DNA from: Thioalkalivibrio sp. K90mix | GTDB taxonomy: Bacteria; Pseudomonadota; Gammaproteobacteria; Ectothiorhodospirales; Ectothiorhodospiraceae | DNA length: 64,000 nucleotides | Direction: 5' to 3' | Assembly (NCBI RefSeq): GCF_000025545.1 | Contig: NC_013889.1 | Span: 1,357,501-1,421,500, forward strand | Shown here: positions 9,357 to 18,037 of the stretch, one piece after another | How the letters are laid out: the number at the start of each line of letters is the position of its first letter | Numbering within the stretch: the first letter of the stretch is position 1 | Notes under the pieces: model-generated | Told to the model about the DNA's origin: nothing | What the model saw: the letters and a program-made list of their open reading frames with translations, nothing else | Databases searched by the model: none | Made by a program: the position numbers and the translations under genes

Positions 9357-10557
9357 ATGCGGCGCGGATTTTGAGGAAGAAGTAGTCCTGGTCGCGGTAG
9401 CCGTAGGCGCGGCGCTTGATGACCTTGATGGTGTTGTTGATGCCTTCGACGACGCTGGTGTTCAGCCGATGCCGGCAGCGCGAGACGATGCCGGGGAGAT
9501 AGGGCTCCAGCAACCGCGCGAAGCGCTGCAGGGCATGGATGCCGCTCTCCTGTGCCTGTTGTACCCAGTGTCGCCAGGCCTGCCAGGTCTGTTCCGGACG
9601 GCGCTGGAACCAGAGCCGCTTGAGCTCGTCGCGTAACAGATAGACTGTCAGCAATGCCTGGTTGGCTTGCAGCAACTCGTCCAGGTGGACCGCTTGGCCG
9701 GCGTTCAGCGACGCCCGGTTACGCAGCAGCAACCAGCGGCTGGACTTGATCACGCGACGGGCCCGACGGTCCTCGCCCAGACGCTTCGCCTCGTCGACGC
9801 GCACCCGGTCGATGACCTCGCGACCGTACTTGGCCACCACATGGAACAGGTCGTAGACGATCTCGGCCCGGGGACACTGCGCCCGGATCTCGAGCTCGAA
9901 GGCCGTGGTCATGTCGATCGCCACCGCCTCGATGCGCTCGCGCACGCCTTCGGGGAGTTGCTCGAAGAAGGCCCGAGCGGTCTCGCGCGAGCGGCCTTCC
10001 CCGACCCACAGCACCTGGCGCCGGATCGGCTCGATCACCACCGTGGCATAGCGGTGGCCTTTGTGCAGGGCGAACTCGTCCATCGCCAGATAGCGGATCG
10101 ACGCCCAGTCCGGCTCCAGCAACGAAGCCGCCAGCCGATGCCGGTCCACCGTCTTCACCGTATGCCAACCCAGGCCATAGAAGGCCGCCACCGCCTGGAT
10201 GCTGGCCGAACGCAGCAACTGACTGCAGGCATCCGCCAGACGGTTGGTCAGCCGCTGATAGCGCCCCAGCCAACTCAGCCGCTCCAGCTGCGGACCACCG
10301 CAGTGCTCGCACCACACCCGGCGACGCGGCACCACCAGCACCACCCGGTACTCGAACAGGGGAAGATCCCGAACCCGCCGCAGCGTCGTCTCGTGCACCT
10401 GACGCGTCCGGTGGCCGCAGCGTTCGCAGTGCATCCACTGCCGCGTCGGCTTCAGGTGCAACTCCAGCGTGCCGCCCGCCTCGTCCGGCCATACCGCACG
10501 TTCCAGCCGATAGCCTTCCCAGCCGCCCAGCTTCTGCAGCGTCTTCTTGTCCAGCAT
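9337..10557 (-). CDS. ISL3-family transposase
   Basis: DDE transposase of about 406 aa. The N-terminal zinc-binding part has HCERCGHRT and WCEHCGG, followed by a helix-turn-helix region (AVAAFYGLGWHTVKTVDR). The catalytic domain shows YLAMDEFALHKGHRYATVV with the first Asp, AIDMTTAFELEIRAQCP with the second Asp, and SVVEGINNTIKVIKRRAYGYRD with the Glu, the order expected for ISL3. The start MLDKKTLQKLGG at 10557 is preferred; an upstream Met at 10587 is possible. No frameshift or internal stop is visible. Confidence 0.94.
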   Translation of the reverse strand: MLDKKTLQKLGGWEGYRLERAVWPDEAGGTLELHLKPTRQWMHCERCGHRTRQVHETTLRRVRDLPLFEYRVVLVVPRRRVWCEHCGGPQLERLSWLGRYQRLTNRLADACSQLLRSASIQAVAAFYGLGWHTVKTVDRHRLAASLLEPDWASIRYLAMDEFALHKGHRYATVVIEPIRRQVLWVGEGRSRETARAFFEQLPEGVRERIEAVAIDMTTAFELEIRAQCPRAEIVYDLFHVVAKYGREVIDRVRVDEAKRLGEDRRARRVIKSSRWLLLRNRASLNAGQAVHLDELLQANQALLTVYLLRDELKRLWFQRRPEQTWQAWRHWVQQAQESGIHALQRFARLLEPYLPGIVSRCRHRLNTSVVEGINNTIKVIKRRAYGYRDQDYFFLKIRAAFPGNAR

Positions 10558-10620
10558 CCCCCTCTCCCGTGTCCAACCCGGCTCCACGCGAGATTACGAT
10601 GCCCTTCAGCGCACGAATAC

Positions 10621-10644
10621 CTCCCCGGTATCCTTCGATGAACC
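10621..10644. repeat. Right terminal inverted repeat of the ISL3 element
   Basis: Inverted partner of 9334-9356. It is followed directly by the second copy of the 8-bp target duplication, TTTTTTAT, at 10645-10652. Confidence 0.88.
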
Positions 10645-10781
10645 TTTTTTATGCGTAACGTCCGACAATCGCCCGCGTGTGCGGCCATTCGTGCTATGTT
10701 CGAGACGCAGCCTCAACCCAAAGCGGACATCACCCTCCGACGACCTCGTCCGCTCACCAGAACACGAAATCAGACCGAACC

Positions 10782-11225
10782 ATGACGCGAACGATTGATG
10801 CCGAACTGCTGGCCCTCGCGGTAGACGCCTCCAACGACGGCGTTGTGATCGCTGAACGCGAAGGCGACGACAACATCCTGATCTATGTCAATCGCGCGTT
10901 TGAAAAACTAACTGGCTACCGCTCGGAAGAGATCCTCTATCGGGATTGCCGGTTCCTCCAGGGCGACGATACCGACCAGGAAGCACGTACCGAGATTCGC
11001 GCCGCGATTCAGGAAAACCGGCCTTGCCGGGTCACGCTGCGCAACTACCGCAAGGACGGCTCCCTGTTCTGGAACGAGCTTTCGCTCACGCCCGTGTTCA
11101 ATGACGAAGACCATCTGACCTACTATATCGGCATCCAGAAAGACATTACCGCGCGCATCGAGGCCGAGCAGCGGGCCGAGAAAGCCGAGCAGAAACTACA
11201 GGACACCAAGGCTCGTTCCGCCTGA
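10782..11225 (+). CDS. Short LOV (blue-light, flavin-binding PAS) protein
   Basis: Stand-alone 147-aa LOV photosensor. The PAS core runs from about residue 8 to 120 and carries the photoactive-cysteine motif as YRDCRFLQGDDTD, followed by the flavin-contact strands VTLRNYRKDGSLFWNELSL (shown in part) and YYIGIQKDIT. The C-terminus is a charged helix (IEAEQRAEKAEQKLQDTKA), like the dimerising J-alpha helix of short LOV proteins. The usual Asn before the cysteine (NCRFLQ) is Asp here. There is no output domain, so it must signal by dimerisation or partner binding. It lies between the insertion sequence and truD, alone on its strand. Confidence 0.92.
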   Translation: MTRTIDAELLALAVDASNDGVVIAEREGDDNILIYVNRAFEKLTGYRSEEILYRDCRFLQGDDTDQEARTEIRAAIQENRPCRVTLRNYRKDGSLFWNELSLTPVFNDEDHLTYYIGIQKDITARIEAEQRAEKAEQKLQDTKARSA

Positions 11226-11254
11226 GTGCGCAGTCCTGAGCGACGGACCAAACA

Positions 11255-12319
11255 CTAGTCAGTGTTTCCGTAAGCCGTATCCTTGTTCGGTACGCTGTCC
11301 ATGACGGCATCGAGAATGCTGGTCGCGTACTCCCCGTGGCCGAGGGCGATCTCCAGACGCAGGTCACCCCCCAGCCATTCCCAATCAAGTGACGCGGGAA
11401 GTAGCCGCAGCGCCCGGCGGGCCGGTTTCATACCCTGAGCCTCCAAGCCCGATGCCAGGGTCTCGAATTGGCGAGCGCACTCCGCCTCCCGACGGCGCAC
11501 CTCGCCCGTCGTTAGCGGGTCGCCGCGGCCCCATAGGGGGCCTGTCGGGTGGATCACACCCTCGGACAGACGCTGCTCGATATCGACCGTCACCTCGGGA
11601 ACCGGAAAGACGCTGCCCGACCCCTGAAACGTCGCCACGTCGCCGGGCAGAAACCGTGCCCAGGTATCGTCGGCTACCCGTTCTGCCAGCGCGACATTGA
11701 AGATTGCGGAGCGCGCCGCAGAGAGCAGCAGGCTGCGCTGATTACGACCCCGTGGCGCCCTCCCCCCGCTTAGCCATTGCTCGGCCTGTTCCAGGTTGCG
11801 GCGGCCGAACCGTTGCTGACCGAAGTAATTCGGGACCCCCTGCTCCCGGATACGCCGAAGGATCTGCTCCGCCATATCGCGATCGCCTGCAACGCCCCTC
11901 AGCCAGACGACAAAACGGTTCCCCGCGAGGTGTCCGGTGCGCAGCTTGCGCGAATGCCGCTCGGCCCGCAGCACTCGGGCCTCGCCCTCGGCGTCCTTGC
12001 CCAGGCGTTCCATCAAGGTCGCTGGAGTTTGCCAATCCGGTTCGGCAGTGGCCGTGCACTGCACGCTGAACCACTGCCGCGTAACGGCCTGCCGGTCCTT
12101 GCGCCCGGCATAGCTCACCTGGCCGCGCGGTACCCCGCAAGCCCGCGCCAGCGCGACAGCGACATCCTCGGTGTTGAGCAACCGCTTTTCGATCTCCAGC
12201 CACAGGTGCTCGCCGTTGCCTTCGGGCTCGGTCGCAGGAAGCTCGAACACGCAGAAATCCTCCGGGGCCTCTTTCATGCGCCCGGTAATCGGTGGCGACC
12301 ACGGATATGCCGGCGTCAT
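11255..12319 (-). CDS. truD: tRNA pseudouridine(13) synthase TruD
   Basis: Makes pseudouridine at position 13 of tRNA-Glu and others. The 354-aa protein shows the N-terminal FCVFELPATEPEGNGEHLW strand, SYAGRKDRQAVTRQWFSV with the catalytic Asp, and the TRUD insertion domain with NYFGQQRFGRRNLEQAEQWL (quoted in part as NYFGQQRFG). Its start overlaps the stop of tsaB by four bases, so the genes are translationally coupled on the minus strand. Confidence 0.95.
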   Translation of the reverse strand: MTPAYPWSPPITGRMKEAPEDFCVFELPATEPEGNGEHLWLEIEKRLLNTEDVAVALARACGVPRGQVSYAGRKDRQAVTRQWFSVQCTATAEPDWQTPATLMERLGKDAEGEARVLRAERHSRKLRTGHLAGNRFVVWLRGVAGDRDMAEQILRRIREQGVPNYFGQQRFGRRNLEQAEQWLSGGRAPRGRNQRSLLLSAARSAIFNVALAERVADDTWARFLPGDVATFQGSGSVFPVPEVTVDIEQRLSEGVIHPTGPLWGRGDPLTTGEVRRREAECARQFETLASGLEAQGMKPARRALRLLPASLDWEWLGGDLRLEIALGHGEYATSILDAVMDSVPNKDTAYGNTD

Positions 12320-13017
12320 GGACCCTCCTCTCGCGGCTTGGGCGGCGCGGCAACGTTATCCCGCAGGTAAACCGGCTGCGCCTGTTCGGGCGGAATCGCC
12401 CCGCCTCGCTCCCAGGCATCCACGGCCAGCACGGCGACCTCGCGCGCCCGCGGCAGTGCATCCGAATAGAGCCGCTCCTCGCTCAGGCCGCTGCGTTCGA
12501 CCAATTCAGGATAGGCAGCGAATCCGGAACCGATGCCCCGATCCGGTGCTCCGCGCCAGGCGGGCAACACCTGACCGGGTACCGAAACCTGCTCCGGCGC
12601 TGCCTGCGCACGCCCTTCGACGACCGGATTCAGACTCCAGTACACCTCGCCCATACGGGCGTCGAGAGCCGCGAGGATCTCAACCGGTGGAGTGTCGGGT
12701 TGCTCGCTGACCAGTTGCTGCGCCAGCGCCTGCAGGGTCGATATCGGGACCACCGGGCAATCCAGGGCAAAGGCCATCCCCTGTGCCACACCCAGCCCCA
12801 GCCGGACCCCCGTGAACGCTCCGGGGCCACGGCCGACGGCAACGGCATCCAGGGACGAGCGGGCGATCTCCGCCCGGGCCAGTAGCTCTTCCACCTGCCG
12901 GAGAATCAGTTCGCCATGCTGGCGTGGGGCGCGGACCTCGATACTGTCCAGCGCCCCATCCACCCACAACGCGGTGGAACACATCTCGGTGCAGGTCTCG
13001 ATCGCGATCAGTCGCAT
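12316..13017 (-). CDS. tsaB: tRNA threonylcarbamoyladenosine biosynthesis protein TsaB
   Basis: ASKHA-fold partner of TsaD in making t6A37 on ANN-decoding tRNAs. It has 233 aa; the N-terminus MRLIAIETCTEMCSTALW is the phosphate-1 loop region, and VGRGPGAFTGVRLGLGVAQG is the conserved glycine-rich segment of the family (shown to 20 residues). It overlaps the helicase stop upstream by 10 bases and truD downstream by four, so the three genes look like one operon. Confidence 0.94.
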   Translation of the reverse strand: MRLIAIETCTEMCSTALWVDGALDSIEVRAPRQHGELILRQVEELLARAEIARSSLDAVAVGRGPGAFTGVRLGLGVAQGMAFALDCPVVPISTLQALAQQLVSEQPDTPPVEILAALDARMGEVYWSLNPVVEGRAQAAPEQVSVPGQVLPAWRGAPDRGIGSGFAAYPELVERSGLSEERLYSDALPRAREVAVLAVDAWERGGAIPPEQAQPVYLRDNVAAPPKPREEGP

Positions 13018-14951
13018 CCGACACGCTCCCGGGCCGTCGCAAGAAACTGCAGGGCCGCGATCGGGTCCCGCGTCCGATAAAACGGCGGAAGGCTGGCCAG
13101 GAACCGGCGTCCATAAGGCTTTCCGGTCAAGCGGGGATCACAGATCGCGAGGATGCCGGCATCATCCGCATCACGAATCAGGCGTCCAGCCCCCTGCTTC
13201 AGGGCCAGCACCGCCTGCGGCAGGCTGAACTCCATAAACGGCGAGCGTCCTTCGGCCTCCAGGGCCTGCGCGCGGGCCTGCAGCACGGGGTCATTCGGCG
13301 CCGCAAACGGCAGCCGATCGATAATCACCACCGACAGCGCCTCGCCGCGGATGTCCACGCCCTCCCAGAAACTGTGGGCCCCCAGCAACCAGGCGTTCCC
13401 GCTCTCGCGAAACCGTGCCAGCAGGTCGTTGCGGGGCTGCTCGCCCTGTACCAGCAGCTCGCGGTCCGGCAGCTCGGCCCGTAACAGTGCCGCTGCCTCC
13501 TGCAGGGCACGATGGCTGGTAAACAGAAAAAACCCGCCGCCCGGGTTGTCGCGCAGCAGGGGCCAGGCCCAGGCGACACAGGCGCGCGTGTAGTCGGGGC
13601 TGTTCGGGTTGGGCAGCGGTGGCTGCGGATGCACCAGACAAGCCTGCCGGGCGAAGTCGAAGGGACTCTCGAGGCGTTGCTGGGCGACGTCCACGGGCAG
13701 GCCCAGACGGCGCGAGGCGTGGGTGAAATCCTCTCCAACCGCCAGTGTGGCCGAGGTAAAGACCCATGCGGCGGGGCGCGCGGCCCGCCGTTGCGCCAGC
13801 GGGCGCGCGGCATCCAGCGGCGTCCTGTGCAGGATCAGGCTCTGCGCGAAGCGCTCAACCCAGGCCACGGTATCCGGCGTGTCCTCCCGCCAGCCCTGCA
13901 GGCGTTCCCGCATCAGGAGTACACGCCCCTGCACCTGCTCGAGCCCGGGCCCGCGTTCGGTGGCCGGCGCCAGCGCATCGCTCAACGCGCGCAGGGCCTC
14001 GTCCAGTTCCTCAAGCGATGGATCCACCTGGCCCTTCTCGTTCACCACGTCCCAGGCGGCGCGCGGTTCCATGCCCTGTGTCGCCTCGAGCAGCTTCTTC
14101 ACTACGGTCTCAAGTTCGACCGCAGCCTCGCGGATCATGACCATCTCCGGGGCGGCCTGCTCCTGCTCCCGGCGCACATCGCGCGCCAGGTCGCGTAACG
14201 CACGGCTCCCGACGGAAACGCCAAAGAACGCCCCGGCAATCTCCGGCAGCTGATGGGCCTCGTCGACGATCACGGCATCCACCTCCGGCAGAAGCTCGCC
14301 GAAGCCCTCTTCCTTCAGCGCCATATCGGCCAGCAGGAGATGGTGGTTCACGACTACGATATCGGCATCCTGCGCGCGTTTGCGCGCCTGCACCACGAAG
14401 CAGTCGTTGTACTGCGGACACTCGCCGCCCAGGCAGTTGTCGACCGTGGACGTTACCTGTGGCCAGAGGGGCGAGTCTTCGGCCAGAATGCCGGCCTGGC
14501 CCAGATCGCCGGTGGGATGGGTGCGCGCGAACTGCCGCAGTGCCTCGATCACGGGCATGCGCTCGCGCTGGGCGCTCCGTTGCGTCTGCCCTCCGGCCTC
14601 GGCGGCCGCGAGTTCCAGGCGGTAATGGCACAGGTAGTTGGCGCGGCCCTTAAGCAGTGCGGTGCGCGGGCGATAGCCCAGCGCCTCGCATACGGTCGGC
14701 AGATCCCGCTCGAAGAGCTGATCCTGCAACGTCTTGGTCCCCGTCGAGATCAGGGCCTTGCGGCGTGCCTGCAGGGCCGGCACCAGATACGCAAAGGTCT
14801 TGCCCACCCCCGTGGCGGCCTCGACCAGCAAGGCGGTGGGGGCCTGCCCCAGGGCCGACTCCACGGCCACTGCCATGCGTTGCTGCGGCTCGCGTGGACG
14901 AAACCCATGCAGGGCCTCAGCCAGATCGCCCCCGGGGCTCAGCGCGCGCAC
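13008..14951 (-). CDS. DinG/YoaA-family ATP-dependent DNA helicase
   Basis: Superfamily 2, XPD-like helicase. Motifs: Q/N-terminal GFRPREPQQRMAVAVE, Walker A EAATGVGKTFAYLVPAL, DEAH box VIVDEAHQLPEIAG, and C-terminal GRLIRDADDAGILAICDPRL (20 residues). Four iron-sulphur cysteines are likely, in NYLCHYR, DNCLGGEC and YNDC. I placed the start at the GTG at 14951 because E. coli YoaA begins about 10 residues before its FKPREPQ motif; an ATG at 15059 would overlap the preceding lipoprotein gene by 65 bases, and a TTG at 15000 is a third option. YoaA-type enzymes act in DNA damage tolerance. Confidence 0.9.
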   Translation of the reverse strand: MRALSPGGDLAEALHGFRPREPQQRMAVAVESALGQAPTALLVEAATGVGKTFAYLVPALQARRKALISTGTKTLQDQLFERDLPTVCEALGYRPRTALLKGRANYLCHYRLELAAAEAGGQTQRSAQRERMPVIEALRQFARTHPTGDLGQAGILAEDSPLWPQVTSTVDNCLGGECPQYNDCFVVQARKRAQDADIVVVNHHLLLADMALKEEGFGELLPEVDAVIVDEAHQLPEIAGAFFGVSVGSRALRDLARDVRREQEQAAPEMVMIREAAVELETVVKKLLEATQGMEPRAAWDVVNEKGQVDPSLEELDEALRALSDALAPATERGPGLEQVQGRVLLMRERLQGWREDTPDTVAWVERFAQSLILHRTPLDAARPLAQRRAARPAAWVFTSATLAVGEDFTHASRRLGLPVDVAQQRLESPFDFARQACLVHPQPPLPNPNSPDYTRACVAWAWPLLRDNPGGGFFLFTSHRALQEAAALLRAELPDRELLVQGEQPRNDLLARFRESGNAWLLGAHSFWEGVDIRGEALSVVIIDRLPFAAPNDPVLQARAQALEAEGRSPFMEFSLPQAVLALKQGAGRLIRDADDAGILAICDPRLTGKPYGRRFLASLPPFYRTRDPIAALQFLATARERVGCD

Positions 14952-14994
14952 CGCCGCCGAACCGGTTGGGGTCGGCGCGGGTGATTCGGCGGAC

Positions 14995-15543
14995 TCAGAC
15001 AACGCCGGTTTCCAGCCTCTGAATGGCCTCCTGGGCCTCCCGGGCGCCTTCTTCGTCACCCATCGCCTCGCGCGCGGCCTTGATCACTCGCCAGTTTCCC
15101 AAAGCAAGCGAGCGATCCCGTTCGCCGCCCAGTTGCAGCGAGCGCCCCGCGAGACGGTCCGCCTGCGGGTAATTGCCCTGCTCCAGCCGGATGCGGGCCA
15201 TCTGATGCCACAACGAGGCATCGCGCGGCGCAATCCGCAGCGCACGTTCCAGCTGCTGAGCAGCGCGCTCGAGGTTCCCTTCGCTGCGCGAGCCTTCTGC
15301 CTGCTCGGCCAGGGCTAACGCGGCCGAAGGCGTAGCTTCCGGCTCCGCAGCCGGTTCAGGCTCGCGCGACTCCTCGTGCGGAATCGCCTCCGGCTCTGGG
15401 GTCTCGGCCCCTGGCGGCTGCTCGGGCGCCGGGCCCCGTGTCTCCGGCACCGCACAGGCAGCCAGAAACAGGACGACCAGCAGCGCGGTGACCGGGCGAG
15501 GTCGAAGCAGCAGGCGCAAGCGTATGGAGTTGTTTGGGATCAT
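14995..15543 (-). CDS. TPR-containing lipoprotein
   Basis: Lipoprotein of 182 aa. The signal peptide ends in the lipobox FLAACAVP, followed by a Pro/Glu-rich linker (~residues 33-75) and then about two to three tetratricopeptide-like helical repeats (AEGSRSEGNLERAAQQLERA; WHQMARIRLEQGNYPQADRL). Probably anchored in the outer membrane as a scaffold. Its start overlaps the stop of mrcB by one base, which suggests a link to peptidoglycan synthesis, but no specific partner can be named. Confidence 0.85.
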   Translation of the reverse strand: MIPNNSIRLRLLLRPRPVTALLVVLFLAACAVPETRGPAPEQPPGAETPEPEAIPHEESREPEPAAEPEATPSAALALAEQAEGSRSEGNLERAAQQLERALRIAPRDASLWHQMARIRLEQGNYPQADRLAGRSLQLGGERDRSLALGNWRVIKAAREAMGDEEGAREAQEAIQRLETGVV

Positions 15544-17885
15544 TAGCGGAACAATCTCTCAAAAAAGCCCCGCTCATCCGGGGTACGGCCCGTGTCGCAG
15601 TCGGCACGGCTCTCGGGGATGGAATTCTGCCAGAACGGGAGCGTTTTCACCGCCTCGCAGGCATGATCGTCCTGCTCGACGCGGAGGCCGGACTTCAGGT
15701 CAATCTCCTGATAGGCAATCTCGGGATGACGGCCTAGCTGCAGCGACTGTGCGCCAAGACCGGCCATCACATCGGCCCAGATGGGAGCCGCAGCCACACC
15801 TCCGGTCAGGCCGGTCGCCTCGTTGTCGTCCATCCCCAGCCAGACGACCGTGACGTGGCGATCATCGAACCCGGCGAACCAGCTATCGCGGAAGTTGTTC
15901 GTGGTGCCGGTCTTGCCGGCCACGACACGCCCCGGGAGGCGCTGGCTGATCTGCCGCCCGGTCCCCTCGGTGGTCACATCATGCAGGGCGTGAGTCAGCA
16001 GGCTGACCGCGCCATCGGGTACGGCACCGCGCAGTTCCAGCCCGTAGTGGGACAGAACCTCGTCCTCCAGGTCGAGGACATCGCGAATGGCACGGGTGCC
16101 GGTCGCATAGCCGCCATTGGCGAGCGCCTGGTAAAGCCCGGCCACCTCCAGTGGCGACAACTCGATCGCCCCAAGGGCCAGCGAGGGCAACGGGGCCGGG
16201 GTGCGCTGCAAACCGAGCGTCTGCAATACGTCGATCAGCTGCGAAATACCGATCTCTTGTGCCAGCTGGACCGTGGCGACGTTGTACGACTGGACCAGCG
16301 CCTCCCAGGCCGTTACGTCGCCGCGGTGTTCGCGGTCGAAATTGCGCGGCGTCCAGGGCTCGCCATGCGGCAGCTGGATGGTCATTGGGCTGTCATCGAG
16401 CAGGCTCGCCAGCGTATAGCGCCCAGGTTGCGTGAGCGCCGCCAGGTAGACGAAGGGCTTGAGCACCGACCCGACCTGCCGCTGCGCCTCGACCGCCCGG
16501 TTATAGCCGGGATACTGCGGATTGCGATCCCCCACCACCGCAAGGACCTCTCCCGCCTGCGGGTCGGTCACGACGGCCGCCGCCTGTAGCCGCTCCAGGT
16601 TGGACCCGCGCTGCTCAATCACCCGATCCACCCCCGCCTTCAGGCGCTCCTCCAGCGTGAGCTGCACGACCGGGTCCATGGTGGTGAATATGCGCAGACC
16701 CTCGCTGCGCAGGTCCTCGTCCGCGTAGTCGGCGCGCAACTCGCGACGCACCATGTCGAGGAACGCCGGGAATCGGCTGCGGCCCTGCGGCACCACGGGA
16801 GACACATCGAGTTCGGTATCCAGTGCGGCCTCTATCTGGTCGGCATCGGCCAACCCGGTCTCCAGCATCGCGCGCAACACCTGATCACGGCGCGCCTTGG
16901 CACGCTGGGGGTGACGACGCGGATCGTAGTAGCTCGCACCGCGGGCGAGTCCCACCAGCAGCGCCAGCTGGTCCAGGCGCAGCTCGTTCAGGGGCCGCTG
17001 GTAGTAGAACTGAGAGGCCTGGCCGAATCCGTGGATCGCGCGCTCGCCCGACTGACCCAGGTAGACCTCGTTGATATAGGCCTCGAGGATTTCCCGCTTG
17101 GAGTAGCGCCGCTCCAGCAACAAGGCCATGACCGCCTCGTTCGCCTTGCGCGCCAGCGTCTGGTCCCGTGTCAGGTAGAAGTTTTTGACCAGCTGCTGCG
17201 TCAGCGTACTGCCACCCTGCACCGTCCGCCCCGCGCGCAGGTTCGCCATGGCCGCCCGGGCAATACCCGCCGGGTCTACCCCGCGGTGCGACATGAAGCG
17301 ACGATCCTCGATCGCAAGCAGCGCGCCGATCAGCTCCCGCGGCACCTCGTCTATGGCCACGAGGATGCGATCCTGGCCATGGGTCGGGTAGATGCTCCCG
17401 ATCAGCAAGGGCTCGACCCGCATCAGATCGACGCGCTCACCGTTCCCTTGCTTCTGGACGGACTGCACCCTTCCATCCGAAAAATCCACTCGCACCGAAT
17501 GGGCCGGCTCCGGACCGTCGCCAAAGGTGAACGGGCGCGTGGTAAACGACACCCGGTTGCCGTCCACGCGATACTCGCCCGGGCCGCTTCCCTGTGCACT
17601 ACTGCGGTAGTTCAGTGTCTCCAGTTCGGTTTCCAGCGCCTGGGGCGTAAGTGCCCGGCCCTCGTACAGCTCCAGCGGTCGCGCGTAGACGCGCGCCGGC
17701 AAGGCCCAGCGCTGGCCCTCGAAGCGCTCGCGAATCTCCTGATCGAGCGAGACGACATAGATCGCCCCAACCCCGATACCGGCCAGCGCCAGACCGGCGA
17801 ACAGCCACACCCCGGCACCAAAGAAATGGCGCAGGCCTCCGGATCGGGCACCTCGGCGGGAACGGGTCATACGTTTTCGGGGCAT
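15543..17885 (-). CDS. mrcB: Bifunctional penicillin-binding protein 1B
   Basis: Class A PBP of 780 aa, anchored in the inner membrane, that polymerises and cross-links peptidoglycan. After a basic cytoplasmic tail (RKRMTRSRRGARSGG) and one transmembrane helix (~residues 28-50) come the UvrB-like UB2H region typical of PBP1B, the glycosyltransferase (GT51) motifs EDRRFMSHRGVD and GGSTLTQQLVKNFYL, and the transpeptidase motifs SVLKPF (SxxK), QSYN (SxN) and GKTGTTNN (KTG). The start at 17885 gives the usual short tail. It heads the mrcB-TPR-helicase-tsaB-truD series. Confidence 0.95.
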   Translation of the reverse strand: MPRKRMTRSRRGARSGGLRHFFGAGVWLFAGLALAGIGVGAIYVVSLDQEIRERFEGQRWALPARVYARPLELYEGRALTPQALETELETLNYRSSAQGSGPGEYRVDGNRVSFTTRPFTFGDGPEPAHSVRVDFSDGRVQSVQKQGNGERVDLMRVEPLLIGSIYPTHGQDRILVAIDEVPRELIGALLAIEDRRFMSHRGVDPAGIARAAMANLRAGRTVQGGSTLTQQLVKNFYLTRDQTLARKANEAVMALLLERRYSKREILEAYINEVYLGQSGERAIHGFGQASQFYYQRPLNELRLDQLALLVGLARGASYYDPRRHPQRAKARRDQVLRAMLETGLADADQIEAALDTELDVSPVVPQGRSRFPAFLDMVRRELRADYADEDLRSEGLRIFTTMDPVVQLTLEERLKAGVDRVIEQRGSNLERLQAAAVVTDPQAGEVLAVVGDRNPQYPGYNRAVEAQRQVGSVLKPFVYLAALTQPGRYTLASLLDDSPMTIQLPHGEPWTPRNFDREHRGDVTAWEALVQSYNVATVQLAQEIGISQLIDVLQTLGLQRTPAPLPSLALGAIELSPLEVAGLYQALANGGYATGTRAIRDVLDLEDEVLSHYGLELRGAVPDGAVSLLTHALHDVTTEGTGRQISQRLPGRVVAGKTGTTNNFRDSWFAGFDDRHVTVVWLGMDDNEATGLTGGVAAAPIWADVMAGLGAQSLQLGRHPEIAYQEIDLKSGLRVEQDDHACEAVKTLPFWQNSIPESRADCDTGRTPDERGFFERLFR

Positions 17886-18037
17886 GAGGGCTTCTGGAAA
17901 CGGCACAAGGAACGGGATTGGCCCCAATGTTAACCTGAGCCGGAGTATCGGACATGCCGCGAATGCCGCGTTTCCGGGAACGAATCGGCACAAAACCCGT
18001 CCACCCGATCGCGATCTGCCAATCCCACGGAGGCGTG

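Larger units (their letters stand above)
9334..10644 (-). mobile_element. Complete ISL3-family insertion sequence (1311 bp)
   Basis: The element is bounded by imperfect ~23-bp inverted repeats. The left end at 9334 begins GGTTCATCGAGCATTACCGG; the right end, read on the minus strand from 10644, begins GGTTCATCGAAGGATACCGG. It is flanked by the direct repeat TTTTTTAT at 9326-9333 and 10645-10652, an 8-bp target duplication as expected for ISL3 elements. One transposase gene fills almost the entire element, and its stop codon lies inside the left repeat. Intact ends, target duplication and an unbroken gene point to a recent and possibly still active insertion. Confidence 0.93.
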
